A stretch of DNA of 64,000 nt from Pseudogracilibacillus sp037892545 (GCF_037892545.1 NZ_JBBKBG010000008.1:1-64000), one strand, 5' to 3'. Shown: positions 1 through 9,475, numbered from the stretch's first letter. Notes: generated by a model not told the origin, from the sequence alone. Translations and numbers: made by a program.

Positions 1-66
1 CATGGCTATAAGTTTTGTTAATCTGTCGAACGATTTTTGGAATGATTTTGTAAATTTCGAGCATTA

Positions 67-95
67 TTGACATGAATTATATGATGAAATATACG
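67..95 (+). promoter_or_regulatory. possible sigma-A promoter for the adhesin gene
   Basis: TTGACA at 67-72, a 17-nt spacer and TATACG at 90-95. It lies about 150 nt before the start codon of the surface protein. The -35 is perfect and the -10 matches four of six. Nothing else was seen in 1-247 apart from a short RBS-like stretch near 125 that leads straight into stops. Confidence 0.4.
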
Positions 96-247
96 TATGC
101 ATTGTGCAACACCAAAAATAAATTCAAAGGAGTTAATGTGATGACGTAGCAATATACTCTGTTATGTATGTGTAAAGAATCGATGTTCTTAAAAGTCATT
201 TCATGCAATAAGTAGAAAAATTAGTAACAAAATAAGGAGGAATTTTC

Positions 248-2569
248 ATGAACAATGCATTAAAAATTAGTAGCAAAAAATCAATCGTATTTTTAGTCAT
301 ATGTTTATTATTTATTTCTTTTCCTATCTCTTTTCTACAAACGAATATTATCATTGCAAATGAACAACATACAGAAACAAAGGAAGGGCACGGGTCTATT
401 TTAAATAGCGATGGGGAACGAGAATATGAACGAGCCATTATAAATAAAAGTGTTTCTTTTGGTAATAAACCTGGCGAATACTTTATCGATTTACATGTAA
501 AAGGAAAAGAAAAAACCGAACAAACGACAACCGATATTGTACTCGTTTATGATAATTCAAATAGTATGGATAGTAGAAATCGTGTCGGTATTGCAAAGGC
601 TGCTACGACCAATTTTGTCCAACAAATCTTGCATGCAGACCATACAATGTTTCAATTTTCCCTAGTTACATATGGAAGTGCTGTTTTTGATGGTAGAGAA
701 CGTCATTGGCCAACTGGGAATGCAACGACCTATGAACATGGTCCGACAAATAATTATTCGTTTAAAACTTTTACTAAAAATCCAGCAGATATTACGGACA
801 AGCTTCCGAGTAATGTGCCGTCCAATCGTGGAAAAACATGGAATGGTGGAACATTTACCCAACAAGGTTTAGAAGAAGCGAATAAAGTGTTAGCAAAGAG
901 TACGGCAAAGAATAAAGTGGTTATTTTAATTACGGATGGTGTAACAACATTTAGTTATGCGGATGATCGTAAGTCTGTGGTAGGAGATGGATCAAATTAT
1001 GAAGCGGCACATGGAAATCGAACGATTGCTGAAAGTAAAGCACTACAAAATAAAGGGTATGATGTCTTTACGGTTGGAGTGGAATTAGCGGCAGAACAGG
1101 GGATTACGAAAGGGGAAGCAGAACAATTAGTGCAGCAGATCGCTTCTTCTCCAGACAAATCGTATTTAATCGATGATGTAGAAAAATTAGAAACATCTTT
1201 ACAAAACATCGGGAAAGAATTAGTCGATACAGTTGTCGATGGGAAAATAATAGACCCGGTTAGAGAGCAATTTATTATTCAAGAAAATGATGGTTTTACG
1301 AAGGCTTCAGATGAAACTTTATCAGATGGTCATTATTATGTTACTGCTACAAATGAACATATACTTCAAGATGTATCCGTATTTGTCGACAATCATCAAG
1401 TCATGGTGGATGGATTACATTTAGGCGCAAAAGATGAAATAAATATTCGGTATAAAATACAAATAGATACAGAACTGGAACAGTTGATTCCGAACGTACT
1501 GTATGAAACGAATGGGAAGGCTGTATTAATTCCTATCGCAGAGACATCTGAAGCATATACATTTCCAGAACCGAAAGCATCTGCTGCATCTACATCAGTT
1601 ATCGGAGAGAAAAAGTGGCAAGATTTTGGCTATGAAGTGTATCGACCGGATGAAATTACGGTGGAGTTACTTCGTGCGTCTGATGGAGAACATATCGTTG
1701 TAGAGGAAACAGAAGTAATGGCAAATAGGGAAGGAAAATGGACTTTTGGCTTTGAAGATTTATTTTTATATGACCGAACAGGAGAGACGATTGATTACAC
1801 AGTGCATGAAAAAGATGTCGCACATTATACGATGCATCTGGACGGAACGACAATCATTAATACATTAAATCAACAAGCTTCGATTGAATTAACGAAGGTA
1901 GGAAAGGGATCGCTAGAAAATGACGACAAAGTAGAAGTTGGGGAAAAGATAAACTATGTATTTACGATAAAAAATAACGGAAATATACCGCTTGGAAACA
2001 TTCAATTAACCGATGATATGGTAGGGTTGAGTGATATTCAATATGAAACAGTGAATGAGGAAGTTTTTACAGGGAAAATAAGTGATGTTATTTTGGAGCC
2101 AGGAGATATACTTGTCGCTACTGCCACATATGAAGTAACAGAAAATGATGTGAAAGAAAATGTGATTCATAATGCTGCATTTGTCGAAGGAACACCAACT
2201 GTACCAACACCAGGACCAGAGTTTGATGATACGCCTGTACAAGATGAAGGTGAATTTGACATCGAAGTGACAGAAGGAGAGTCAAAAAAAGATGAGGTAA
2301 TAGTTAAGGAGGTTGAACATGTAAGAAAAGGGGATGACGAAACTCCGAAAATAGATGAGCAATTGAACGAAGAAGGGACAATGGTGGAAGTTGTAAAAGT
2401 AGGAGAGGAAATGGAGGCAAATAATACATTAGAGGAACAGGCGGAAAAAGGATTACCTTTACCAAACACCGCAACAAATATGTTTACGATCATGCTTGTC
2501 GGGGCTGTCTTAACTATTATAGGAGTTTGTATCATCGTTTGGAGGAAAAAAGTGAATCGACAAGTATGA
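248..2569 (+). CDS. sortase-anchored vWA-domain surface adhesin
   Basis: Predicted wall-anchored surface protein of 773 aa, probably an adhesin or pilus-tip-like protein. An N-terminal signal peptide (about residues 1-38) is followed by a von Willebrand factor A domain with a complete MIDAS (D102-x-S104-x-S106, Thr near 202-204, Asp230), so a bound metal ion is expected. Next come a Cna-B-like beta domain (about 450-560) and a DUF11/DUF7507-type repeat (about 565-670). The C-terminus has the sorting motif LPNTA at 738-742, a hydrophobic span and the tail RKKVNRQV. LPNTA rather than LPxTG is typical of substrates of class C/D sortases in bacilli; no sortase gene is nearby. AAGGAGG sits 8 nt before the ATG. 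The gene stands alone and ends at a terminator. The ligand cannot be read from sequence. Confidence 0.85.
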   Translation: MNNALKISSKKSIVFLVICLLFISFPISFLQTNIIIANEQHTETKEGHGSILNSDGEREYERAIINKSVSFGNKPGEYFIDLHVKGKEKTEQTTTDIVLVYDNSNSMDSRNRVGIAKAATTNFVQQILHADHTMFQFSLVTYGSAVFDGRERHWPTGNATTYEHGPTNNYSFKTFTKNPADITDKLPSNVPSNRGKTWNGGTFTQQGLEEANKVLAKSTAKNKVVILITDGVTTFSYADDRKSVVGDGSNYEAAHGNRTIAESKALQNKGYDVFTVGVELAAEQGITKGEAEQLVQQIASSPDKSYLIDDVEKLETSLQNIGKELVDTVVDGKIIDPVREQFIIQENDGFTKASDETLSDGHYYVTATNEHILQDVSVFVDNHQVMVDGLHLGAKDEINIRYKIQIDTELEQLIPNVLYETNGKAVLIPIAETSEAYTFPEPKASAASTSVIGEKKWQDFGYEVYRPDEITVELLRASDGEHIVVEETEVMANREGKWTFGFEDLFLYDRTGETIDYTVHEKDVAHYTMHLDGTTIINTLNQQASIELTKVGKGSLENDDKVEVGEKINYVFTIKNNGNIPLGNIQLTDDMVGLSDIQYETVNEEVFTGKISDVILEPGDILVATATYEVTENDVKENVIHNAAFVEGTPTVPTPGPEFDDTPVQDEGEFDIEVTEGESKKDEVIVKEVEHVRKGDDETPKIDEQLNEEGTMVEVVKVGEEMEANNTLEEQAEKGLPLPNTATNMFTIMLVGAVLTIIGVCIIVWRKKVNRQV

Positions 2570-2591
2570 AAAGGCAACTTGTAAATAGAAC

Positions 2592-2636
2592 AAACACGTT
2601 TGTTCCATGATCACATGGACAAACGTGTTTTGTTTT
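2592..2636 (+). terminator. intrinsic terminator after the adhesin gene
   Basis: AACACGTTTGT...CCATG pairs with CATGGACAAACGTGTT around an ATCA loop with one bulged base, followed by TTGTTTT. Confidence 0.8.
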
Positions 2637-2710
2637 GACAGTGATTATTTATAGAACGGATACTTTCGTCGGAATGAATTTGTGCTTGAAATGTTACCGT
2701 TGCCTCTATA

Positions 2711-4006
2711 TTATTGCAAAATGAGTAACCATATATATAATCCACATAATGTCATGAATAGAACTGGAATGGTTAACACAATTCCTACTTTAAAATAAGT
2801 TCCCCATGAAATTTTGATTCCTTTTAATGCTAACACATGCAGCCATAATAGTGTTGCTAATGATCCAATTGGTGTGATTTTCGGACCTAAATCAGCACCG
2901 ATAATATTGGCATAAATAAGTGCATCTTTCATGACCCCAATTTGATCTGTTTCGGCAACTGCAAGTGTATTAATTAAAATGGTAGGTAAGTTGTTCATCA
3001 CTGATGATAACATGGCAGATAGAAAACCCATCACCATCGTTCCGATAAACAATCCATGTGAAGCTCCAAAATCAATTAGTTGGGCCAACAAGCTCGTTAA
3101 TCCAACATTTCTTAACCCGTATACGACAACATACATTCCTATGGAGAAAAAGACGATAGCCCATGGAGCACCTTTCATAATTTCCTTCGTATCTACAACG
3201 GGACTTTTTCTAGAAACGATTAAAAATAGGATAGCAACGATCGAAACGATCATAGAAACAGGCACACGTATGAATTCACTACCAAAGTATCCCAATAAAA
3301 GAATCCCTAATATTGGCCAAGCTAGATAAAATAATGTTCTATCGCGGATTGCTTCTTTCGGTTGTTTTAACTGATGTATAGGATATGTCTTTGGGATGCT
3401 TTTCCGAAAATATAAATAAAGAACGATTATACTTGCGAATAATGCAAATAAATTCGGCACAATCATATGTATCGCATATTCCATGAAGCCAATACCAAAA
3501 TAATCTGCTGAAACGATGTTAACTAAGTTACTTACGATAAAAGGTAAGGACGTAGTATCGGCAATAAATCCACTTGCCATAATAAAAGCAAATACCATCT
3601 TGTCATCAAAATGAAGGGCGCGCACCATCGCTAATACGATTGGTGTTAATATGAGCGCAGTTCCATCATTTGTAAATAAGGCAGAGACAATCGCCCCTAA
3701 AATGGTCACATAAATGAACATAAGGACTCCATTTCCTTTCGCAATACGTGCCATATGGAGTGCGGCCCATTCGAAAAAACCGATATGGTCTAAAATTAAT
3801 GAAATAATAATAATACCGATCAGAGCGAGTGTGGCATTCCAAACGATATCGGTAACTTCGAGAACACTTTTTATATCGACAACACCGACGATAATAGCGA
3901 TAGCTACTCCACCACAGGCAGACCATCCGATTGATAGATTACGAGGTTGCCAAATAACGAGAATGAGCGTAATAACAAATATCGTAATAGCGAAAAAAAC
4001 TTGCAC
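2711..4006 (-). CDS. arsB: ArsB-family membrane transporter (arsenite efflux type)
   Basis: A 431-aa integral membrane protein with roughly 11-12 hydrophobic spans, the usual length for ArsB, which exports arsenite/antimonite. It carries ArsB/NhaD-like signatures: a GFIADTTSLPFIVSNLVN segment around residue 145, a paired NNLPTILINTLA segment near 340, and IGADLGPKITPIGSLATLLW near 370. The start is GTG with AAAGGAGG upstream. No arsR, arsC or arsA lies next to it, so arsenite is inferred from family only; related ion-transporter superfamily members move other anions. It diverges from lutC. Confidence 0.75.
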   Translation of the reverse strand: MQVFFAITIFVITLILVIWQPRNLSIGWSACGGVAIAIIVGVVDIKSVLEVTDIVWNATLALIGIIIISLILDHIGFFEWAALHMARIAKGNGVLMFIYVTILGAIVSALFTNDGTALILTPIVLAMVRALHFDDKMVFAFIMASGFIADTTSLPFIVSNLVNIVSADYFGIGFMEYAIHMIVPNLFALFASIIVLYLYFRKSIPKTYPIHQLKQPKEAIRDRTLFYLAWPILGILLLGYFGSEFIRVPVSMIVSIVAILFLIVSRKSPVVDTKEIMKGAPWAIVFFSIGMYVVVYGLRNVGLTSLLAQLIDFGASHGLFIGTMVMGFLSAMLSSVMNNLPTILINTLAVAETDQIGVMKDALIYANIIGADLGPKITPIGSLATLLWLHVLALKGIKISWGTYFKVGIVLTIPVLFMTLCGLYIWLLILQ

Positions 4007-4132
4007 GAATAGGACCCTCCTTTATATAAAATATGGTAAGAATAGATGAAGTTGATGAAAAAAACATCCCATTTATCATATAGAAGTTAAGGAATACCGT
4101 CAATGACAAAAAATATAAGGCTGGTGAACATC

Positions 4133-4843
4133 ATGAATAAAGGGACTATTCAACATAGAACAGAATTTTTAGAAAAAATCGCAGGAAAAATGCATCGCAA
4201 ACCGAGAGATATGTCACAACCAATTCAGCGTCCGAAGCGATTATATACACCAGAAAAGGATGTTTTAGCACATGTCACAGGTGCAGACCTTTTACCGGTG
4301 TTTTATAAAGAATGTGAAAAAATTTTAACCGACGTAGTTGAAACGACTGCTGCATCATTAGATAACGTATTACGAAATTTAGTGAAAGTACATGGACATG
4401 GTGAGGTAGTTATTTCCAAGGACGACCGTTTTAGAGCGTTTGGTTTAAAAGATTTTTCGGAGGAAGATTTTGTTTATCGTTGGGATCCAGCCAATGGTGA
4501 GGAAAATGTCATCGTGACAGAACGGGCACAAACGGGTATAATGTTTTCAGATATTACGTTAGCAGAATCAGCAACAATGGTGATGTTTAATGATAAAGAT
4601 AAAGGAAGAGCGATTGGGCTCTTACCAGAAACATTTATCGGTATTATTCCGTTAAGTACGATAGTACCACGTATGACACAAGCAGCTGAGGAGATCAATT
4701 GTCGAATTGAAAGAGGAGAAGCGATTGCCTCATGTGTGAATTTTGTGTCCGGTCCAAGTAATAGTGCAGATATTGAATATAATTTAGTAGTTGGTGTACA
4801 TGGTCCAGTGAAGGTATCGTATATTATTGTAACGGATCGTTAA
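4133..4843 (+). CDS. lutC: LutC/YkgG-family lactate utilisation protein C
   Basis: LUD-domain protein of about 236 aa, the usual LutC length. In B. subtilis LutC works with LutA and LutB in oxidising L-lactate with iron-sulfur chemistry. Family features include the GxxFSDITLAESATMV-like core and the C-terminal GPSNSADIEYNLVVGVHGP stretch. I prefer the ATG at 4133, with GGTGA upstream and an N-terminus MNKGTI like other LutC proteins, over an in-frame ATG at 4103. The gene is single: lutA and lutB are not adjacent, so partners must be encoded elsewhere. Confidence 0.85.
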   Translation: MNKGTIQHRTEFLEKIAGKMHRKPRDMSQPIQRPKRLYTPEKDVLAHVTGADLLPVFYKECEKILTDVVETTAASLDNVLRNLVKVHGHGEVVISKDDRFRAFGLKDFSEEDFVYRWDPANGEENVIVTERAQTGIMFSDITLAESATMVMFNDKDKGRAIGLLPETFIGIIPLSTIVPRMTQAAEEINCRIERGEAIASCVNFVSGPSNSADIEYNLVVGVHGPVKVSYIIVTDR

Positions 4844-5190
4844 TGCTTATAATGATGAAAAAATTTTTAGGTAAGCTAAGAAGTTAAAGAAATACGAATG
4901 ATAAATCGAAATAGTTAAGTATCTGTTCGGGGACGATGATCTCGCATTCAATATTCATGTTTTAAAGCCTTTTACTAACTTATTTTTAAACTCTTCTTGT
5001 TGTAACTATTTGATCGAAAAAAATATTAAATATTGCGGAATTAAATAGTTCTAAATGTAATTTTAATCAGAATTATGATAAAATTAAAAGGAATTTACCT
5101 TAAATATGGATAAGTAGGTGACGCAAAAATATAACTATTTCGTTTTAAAGAAAAATAACGAAAAGGAAACCTAATCAGGAGGTGAATTCC
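4844..5190. other. intergenic region before the CorC/HlyC gene
   Basis: About 350 AT-rich bases. I see no ORF with an RBS and no clear terminator after lutC. The stretch 5115-5190 contains TAGGTGACGC and GGAAACCTAA, which could pair weakly, but it does not match a Mg2+ (M-box) or Mn2+ riboswitch that I can recognise. Confidence 0.4.
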
Positions 5191-5223
5191 TTGTATCGAT
5201 CGAGGTATAAGGAACATATTTGA
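5191..5223 (+). CDS. ten-codon leader ORF overlapping the next start
   Basis: An upstream ORF: TTG start at 5191, ten codons reading (M)YRSRYKEHI, stop TGA at 5221-5223. It has the best RBS of the region (AGGAGGTG, about 6 nt before the TTG). Its stop overlaps the start codon of the following gene as TTGA (start 5220-5222, stop 5221-5223), a classic arrangement for translational coupling. It is rich in Arg, Lys and Tyr. Whether the peptide is made, or regulates in cis, is inference. Confidence 0.5.
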   Translation: MYRSRYKEHI

Positions 5224-6536
5224 TTATATTAAATATAACTTTAGTCGCCTTATTAATTTTAATGACAGCATTTTTCGTGGCGACGGAATTTGCTATTGTA
5301 AAAGTAAGAACGACAAGAATTGATTATTTAATTGAAGAAGGAAATAAAAATGCTGTACTTGTAAAGAAAATCTTAGGAAATTTAGACGGTTATTTATCTG
5401 CCTGTCAATTAGGAATTACAGTTACAGCCCTTGGACTGGGATGGTTAGGAGAGCCAACCATTATGCGATTACTCGGTCCATTGTTTGATGAGTTAGGCTT
5501 AAATCAAGCGGTTTCGTCTGTCTTATCATTCGGTATTGCTTTCTTTACGATTACGTATTTACACGTCGTTATTGGGGAATTAGCACCGAAAACAATAGCC
5601 ATTCAAAAATCAGAAGCTATTACATTATTTTTAGCAAGACCATTAATTCTTTTCTATAAAATCATGTATCCATTTATATGGTTATTAAATGGATCTGCTC
5701 GTATATTCATTCGTTTATTCGGTTTTAAACCGATGGATGGACATGAAGTTGCGCATTCAGAAGAAGAATTACGCATTATTTTATCGGAAAGTTATAAGAG
5801 CGGTGAAATTAACCAATCTGAAATGACGTATGTGAATAATATTTTTGAATTTGATGAACGAGTTGCAAAGGAAATTATGGTTCCACGTACAGAAATGATT
5901 TGTTTTTATAAAGAAGATAGTTTTCAAACGAACTTAGATGTTGTCTATGATGGCCAATTTACAAGATATCCAGTTGCGGATGGGGATAAAGATAATATAA
6001 TTGGACTTGTAAACGTAAAGGAAATTTTTACGGCACGTTTAAAAGATGAACAACCTGACACGATAGATCAGTATGTTCGACCAATTATTCATGTATCAGA
6101 AGCAACACCAATTCGTCAATTATTATTAAAAATGCAAAGAGATCGAATCCATATGGCGGTTGTCATTGATGAATATGGTGGGACAGCTGGACTCGTTACA
6201 GTAGAGGATATTTTAGAAGAAATCGTTGGGGAAATTCGAGACGAATTTGACGAAGATGAACAAGAGGAAATTGAAGAAAAAGAAAATGATACATTAGTCG
6301 TTTCTGGTAAAGTTCAACTGAATGAAATAAATGAATTGATTGGCACACATCTAGATGAAGAAGATATCGATACAATCGGTGGTTGGATTTTTGCGAAAAA
6401 TTTAGATGCAACAGAAGTAGGTACAGCGTTAGAATATGAAAACTTCCGATTTACTGTATTAGAAATTGAAGGATACCAAATTAAAACAGTCGAGATTAAA
6501 AAATTATACGAAGAAAATAAACAAATAGAAACGTAA
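5220..6536 (+). CDS. HlyC/CorC (CNNM-CBS) family membrane protein
   Basis: A 438-aa protein with a CNNM/DUF21 transmembrane domain (about residues 1-185, including the ATEFAIVKVRTTRIDYL and VIGELAPKTIAIQ signatures), a CBS-domain pair (about 205-335, with PRTEMI and VIDEYGGTAGLVTVED) and a C-terminal CorC/HlyC domain (about 345-430). Members include B. subtilis MpfA and related proteins linked to Mg2+ export or divalent cation homeostasis. The start is TTG with only a modest own RBS (AAGGAA); translation is probably coupled to the leader ORF. A terminator follows directly. Substrate is inferred from family. Confidence 0.85.
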   Translation: MIILNITLVALLILMTAFFVATEFAIVKVRTTRIDYLIEEGNKNAVLVKKILGNLDGYLSACQLGITVTALGLGWLGEPTIMRLLGPLFDELGLNQAVSSVLSFGIAFFTITYLHVVIGELAPKTIAIQKSEAITLFLARPLILFYKIMYPFIWLLNGSARIFIRLFGFKPMDGHEVAHSEEELRIILSESYKSGEINQSEMTYVNNIFEFDERVAKEIMVPRTEMICFYKEDSFQTNLDVVYDGQFTRYPVADGDKDNIIGLVNVKEIFTARLKDEQPDTIDQYVRPIIHVSEATPIRQLLLKMQRDRIHMAVVIDEYGGTAGLVTVEDILEEIVGEIRDEFDEDEQEEIEEKENDTLVVSGKVQLNEINELIGTHLDEEDIDTIGGWIFAKNLDATEVGTALEYENFRFTVLEIEGYQIKTVEIKKLYEENKQIET

Positions 6537-6564
6537 GCAGAGTAATGCTTATGTTTCTTTTTTT
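6531..6564 (+). terminator. intrinsic terminator
   Basis: ACGTAAGCA (overlapping the stop codon) pairs with TGCTTATGT around a 6-nt loop, followed by TTCTTTTTTT. Confidence 0.8.
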
Positions 6565-6725
6565 ACAAAAAATAGGTTATTTTATTATATTAATTTCTGC
6601 TATTCCTTTATGATTGGTATAGAAACTAACTTTTATAATTGGATCATATAAAATTTTTAGAACAAACAGATGGTGCATGATATCAAGTGGGAATAATATT
6701 TTTATGAATAAAGGAGTATGGAGTA

Positions 6726-6887
6726 ATGAGATGTGGAGAAAAGAAGTTTATTGTAGAAACATCTGATGGAATTAAACATACAGTCCGTGGACGAACACAA
6801 GCAGAAGCTCGAAAAAAGGCTAGAGAGTTATGTGGAAATGATATAACGATATATTCTGTTCGTTCAAATATGAACGAACAGAAATAA
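6726..6887 (+). CDS. small hypothetical protein, 53 aa
   Basis: ATG with AAAGGAG about 10 nt upstream, encoding MRCGEKKFIVETSDGIKHTV followed by a basic, Arg-rich helix (RGRTQAEARKKARELCG). I do not recognise the family. The composition suggests a small beta-beta-alpha fold, perhaps nucleic-acid binding, but that is a guess. Its last codons contain a perfect 9-bp inverted repeat (6858-6866 with 6871-6879). It converges on the 77-aa gene with 3 nt between stops. Confidence 0.55.
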   Translation: MRCGEKKFIVETSDGIKHTVRGRTQAEARKKARELCGNDITIYSVRSNMNEQK

Positions 6888-6890
6888 GCA

Positions 6891-7124
6891 TTACCTTCTT
6901 TGCCAATAATTATTTGCTCTTGCAACCGTTTGGAAATGGATAGCTATTACTTCAGAAGCATGAATTAGGCTATTTGCATTTCTCGAATATTTTGGTCGTA
7001 ATTTGTTTCGAATTGCCTCAGACGGTTGTGTATATTCTACCCCTTTTTGAGCAAGCTTAATAGCTAATTCAAATCCTTCTTGTGGATTTTTCGTTTTTAA
7101 CGATGGTAGCCAAGTTTGTTTCAT
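6891..7124 (-). CDS. small hypothetical protein, 77 aa
   Basis: ATG with AAAGGAGAT upstream. The protein is basic, soluble-looking and unrecognised (MKQTWLPSLKTKNPQEGFEL at the N-terminus, YWQRR at the end). It converges on the 53-aa gene. Both may be accessory genes. The clear RBS is the main reason to call it. Confidence 0.5.
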   Translation of the reverse strand: MKQTWLPSLKTKNPQEGFELAIKLAQKGVEYTQPSEAIRNKLRPKYSRNANSLIHASEVIAIHFQTVARANNYWQRR

Positions 7125-7446
7125 AGGTAACTATCTCCTTTCGTTTATATATATTTATTCACGGCTCTTAAATAAGTGAAAAATTCATTTAATGGCAGAA
7201 TCTAGTTTTAAAAAATATTGCTTTTGAAGTAATTGCCAATTTTAACGATCAAAATCGATTAATCATATATTTCTAATTTAGACGAGCAAGATAAAATGAT
7301 GGTCAAATTGTCGCAATAGGTGTAGAAATGAAAGGACAATTAGCCTATTACAACAAGATTGTTATGAAGAACAAAGTTATTATAGGAGTATACCAGTAGT
7401 ACTTCAGCAAATTATTGAAATTTATGGAGAAAATAACGAATGAAAG
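7125..7446 (+). other. intergenic region with a decayed coding scrap
   Basis: No intact gene. Between about 7290 and 7442 coherent stretches in two frames run into each other (ending in a frame that reads VVLQQIIEIYGENNE then stop at 7440-7442), which looks like the 3' end of a broken gene, followed at once by a strong terminator. The family was not identified. Confidence 0.35.
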
Positions 7447-7481
7447 AAAGCATCCTTTCGGGTTATGGAAGGATGCTTTTA
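7447..7481 (+). terminator. intrinsic terminator
   Basis: AAAGCATCCTT pairs perfectly with AAGGATGCTTT (11 bp) around TCGGGTTATGG and ends in TTTT. Confidence 0.8.
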
Positions 7482-7558
7482 CATGGAAAAGAAACTATCT
7501 ATTCCCACGTAGATAAATTATAATAAATGATATGTAATAAGTTTAGGAGGATTTACTT

Positions 7559-8944
7559 GTGACGATAAAAGGAGAAACATTTACAACGAATATTCATCGT
7601 TTAAATGATAAAGGGCAAGGACAAGCAGCTGTTTGGAGAAAAAATGAAAAAGGAAATGAACGTAAACTAAGACTTACGATTCCATATACATTAGTTGGAG
7701 AAGATGTTCAAGTAACAGTGGAACGTCCAGAAAAAAGAAGATGGAAATGTAAACCAGATAAAATCATTACACCCCATCCACAAAGAGTGGAGGCGAGATG
7801 TCCTCATTTTGAGCTGTGTGGTGGTTGTATTTGGCAACATTTCAGTTATGAAGGACAATTAGAAACAAAAACAAATTATGTGAAAGAAATGGTTCGAAGA
7901 GAAGGATTTGATGACAATTTAGTTGCTGATACACTTGGCATGGACGAACCGTGGTTTTATCGAAATAAAATGGAATTTACTTTTGCAACAGATGGTTCAT
8001 TAGGATTGCACGAACAAGGAAATTTTCGTCGTATTATCCCATTGGAAACATGTTACTTAATGCATGAGGAAATGAAAGAAGCTGTATTAGACATTGCCCG
8101 TTGGGTGAAAAAGTATGAATATAGTGGGTATAACAAAGATACACATGAAGGAATTTTCCGTCATGTGATGGTACGTCGCGGATTTAAAACCGGCGAAATT
8201 TTATTAGCGATTTTTGCTACAGAAAGTCCTGAGAACATTGCATATGTGGACGAGTTAGTTGAATTAATAGAAACGAAATATCCATCTGTAAAAGGTCTGT
8301 TATGGCTGGAAAATCGTGATTTGGCAGATCGCGCTCAAGCGGAAGCAGAGCATGTGTTACTTGGTCGTGATTTTATTTATGATGAGTTGATGGGATATCG
8401 TTATCGTCTGTGGTTCGATACGTTCTTTCAACCTAACCCAAAACAAGCCGAAAATTTAGTAAATTATGCAATAGAATTTGCAGATGTGAAAGAAACAGAT
8501 ACGATGATTGACTTATTCTGTGGGGTCGGCACATTTTCATTACCATTCGCAAAACGAGTGAAATCATTAGCTGGTATTGAAATTGTAGAAACATCCATTG
8601 AGTCAGCGAAACGTAATGCAAAAGATAATGGCATCGATAATACGTATTTTCTTGCTAAAGATGCTCGACACGGAATCGATGAAGTGTTAGAACAATTTGG
8701 CACACCAGATGTTTTATTACTTGATCCTCCGAGATCAGGTGCAGGTGGAAAGGTAATGCGTCGAATCGGACGAGCTCAACCGGAACGTGTTGTTTATGTT
8801 TCATGTAACCCTGCATCGTTCGCTGTAGACATAAAGGAGTTAAGCGCATTTGGTTACAAACTGGAAAAAGTACAACCAGTAGATCAATTTCCGCAAACGC
8901 ATCATGCGGAACTAGTGGCATTGCTACAAAGAGAAACTATATAG
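7559..8944 (+). CDS. rlmD: 23S rRNA (uracil-5-)-methyltransferase RlmCD
   Basis: TrmA/RumA-family SAM-dependent enzyme of 461 aa that makes 5-methyluridine in 23S rRNA. It starts with a TRAM-like domain (about 1-60), then an iron-sulfur cysteine cluster (C81, C87, C90 plus a Cys near 167), a SAM-binding DLFCGVGTFSLPFA motif near 315, the LLDPPRSG motif near 385 and the catalytic Cys416 in YVSCNPAS. The GTG start has TAGGAGG about 9 nt upstream. B. subtilis YefA modifies both U747 and U1939; which sites this one modifies is inferred. Monocistronic. Confidence 0.92.
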   Translation: MTIKGETFTTNIHRLNDKGQGQAAVWRKNEKGNERKLRLTIPYTLVGEDVQVTVERPEKRRWKCKPDKIITPHPQRVEARCPHFELCGGCIWQHFSYEGQLETKTNYVKEMVRREGFDDNLVADTLGMDEPWFYRNKMEFTFATDGSLGLHEQGNFRRIIPLETCYLMHEEMKEAVLDIARWVKKYEYSGYNKDTHEGIFRHVMVRRGFKTGEILLAIFATESPENIAYVDELVELIETKYPSVKGLLWLENRDLADRAQAEAEHVLLGRDFIYDELMGYRYRLWFDTFFQPNPKQAENLVNYAIEFADVKETDTMIDLFCGVGTFSLPFAKRVKSLAGIEIVETSIESAKRNAKDNGIDNTYFLAKDARHGIDEVLEQFGTPDVLLLDPPRSGAGGKVMRRIGRAQPERVVYVSCNPASFAVDIKELSAFGYKLEKVQPVDQFPQTHHAELVALLQRETI

Positions 8945-9090
8945 AAATCTTTAGTTTTAAACACTTTCACAAGCATTTCGTGTTTATAGGAGAAGGGATA
9001 AAAAGAGAAATAAAGATTGAAAAACCACATTACCGTTTCGGTGGTAATTGATCCGGGGTGTGGGAACAAAATAGAATAAAAATAGTCTAA

Positions 9091-9120
9091 GGCGTTCATA
9101 TAAAATGAACGTCTTTTTTT
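9091..9120 (+). terminator. intrinsic terminator after rlmCD
   Basis: GGCGTTCA pairs with TGAACGTC (one G-T wobble) around TATAAAA and is followed by TTTTTTT. Confidence 0.8.
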
Positions 9121-9151
9121 ACGCTTAAAAACGGAGAATAGAAGGTGGAAT

Positions 9152-9439
9152 ATGGAAAAACTAACTTTAGGAAGTTTATTTGATGGGATTGGTGTATTTC
9201 CATTAGCTGCTTCTTGTTATGGGATTCGACCAATATGGGCAAGTGAGATTGAGAAAGTACCTATATCAATTACGATGCGACATTTTCCTAACATACATCA
9301 TTTAGGAGATATTACCATAGTAAAAGGTGGAGAAATTCCACCTGTTCATATCACTACATTTGGCTCACCTTGTTAAAACTTATCTAATATCGGTAAACGA
9401 GAAGGTCTTGCAGGAAGTCAATCTAGTTTGTTTTTTTAA
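9152..9439 (+). pseudogene. truncated C5-cytosine DNA methyltransferase
   Basis: The N-terminus is a typical phage/RM-type m5C methylase: LTLGSLFDGIGVFPLAASCY (SAM motif I) and, at residue 74, the start of the catalytic GSPCQ motif. The codon after the catalytic Cys is TAA where CAA (Gln) is expected. Reading on in frame gives NLSNIGKREGLAGSQSSLFF and then another stop at 9437-9439, where similarity ends. Target-recognition and C-terminal motifs are gone. The 74-aa product cannot be active. A remnant of a prophage or restriction-modification locus is the likely explanation. Confidence 0.85.
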
Positions 9440-9475
9440 AATAATGAATTTAGAGAGCACGTTAAAAAGTGCGTA

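Noticed and set aside
2167..2577. 136-aa minus-strand ORF opposite the adhesin C-terminus
   Set aside because: Shadow frame over a Glu/Val-rich coding region, with no RBS.
5100..5190. M-box or Mn2+ (yybP-ykoY) riboswitch before the CorC gene
   Set aside because: TAGGTGACGC is reminiscent of the M-box TAGGTGAGGC, but the other conserved blocks are missing and the space is too short.
8990..9060. Structured element or tRNA scrap (ATTACC...GGTGGTAAT, CCGGGGTGTGG)
   Set aside because: No tRNA arms or known riboswitch core could be assembled; probably decayed sequence.
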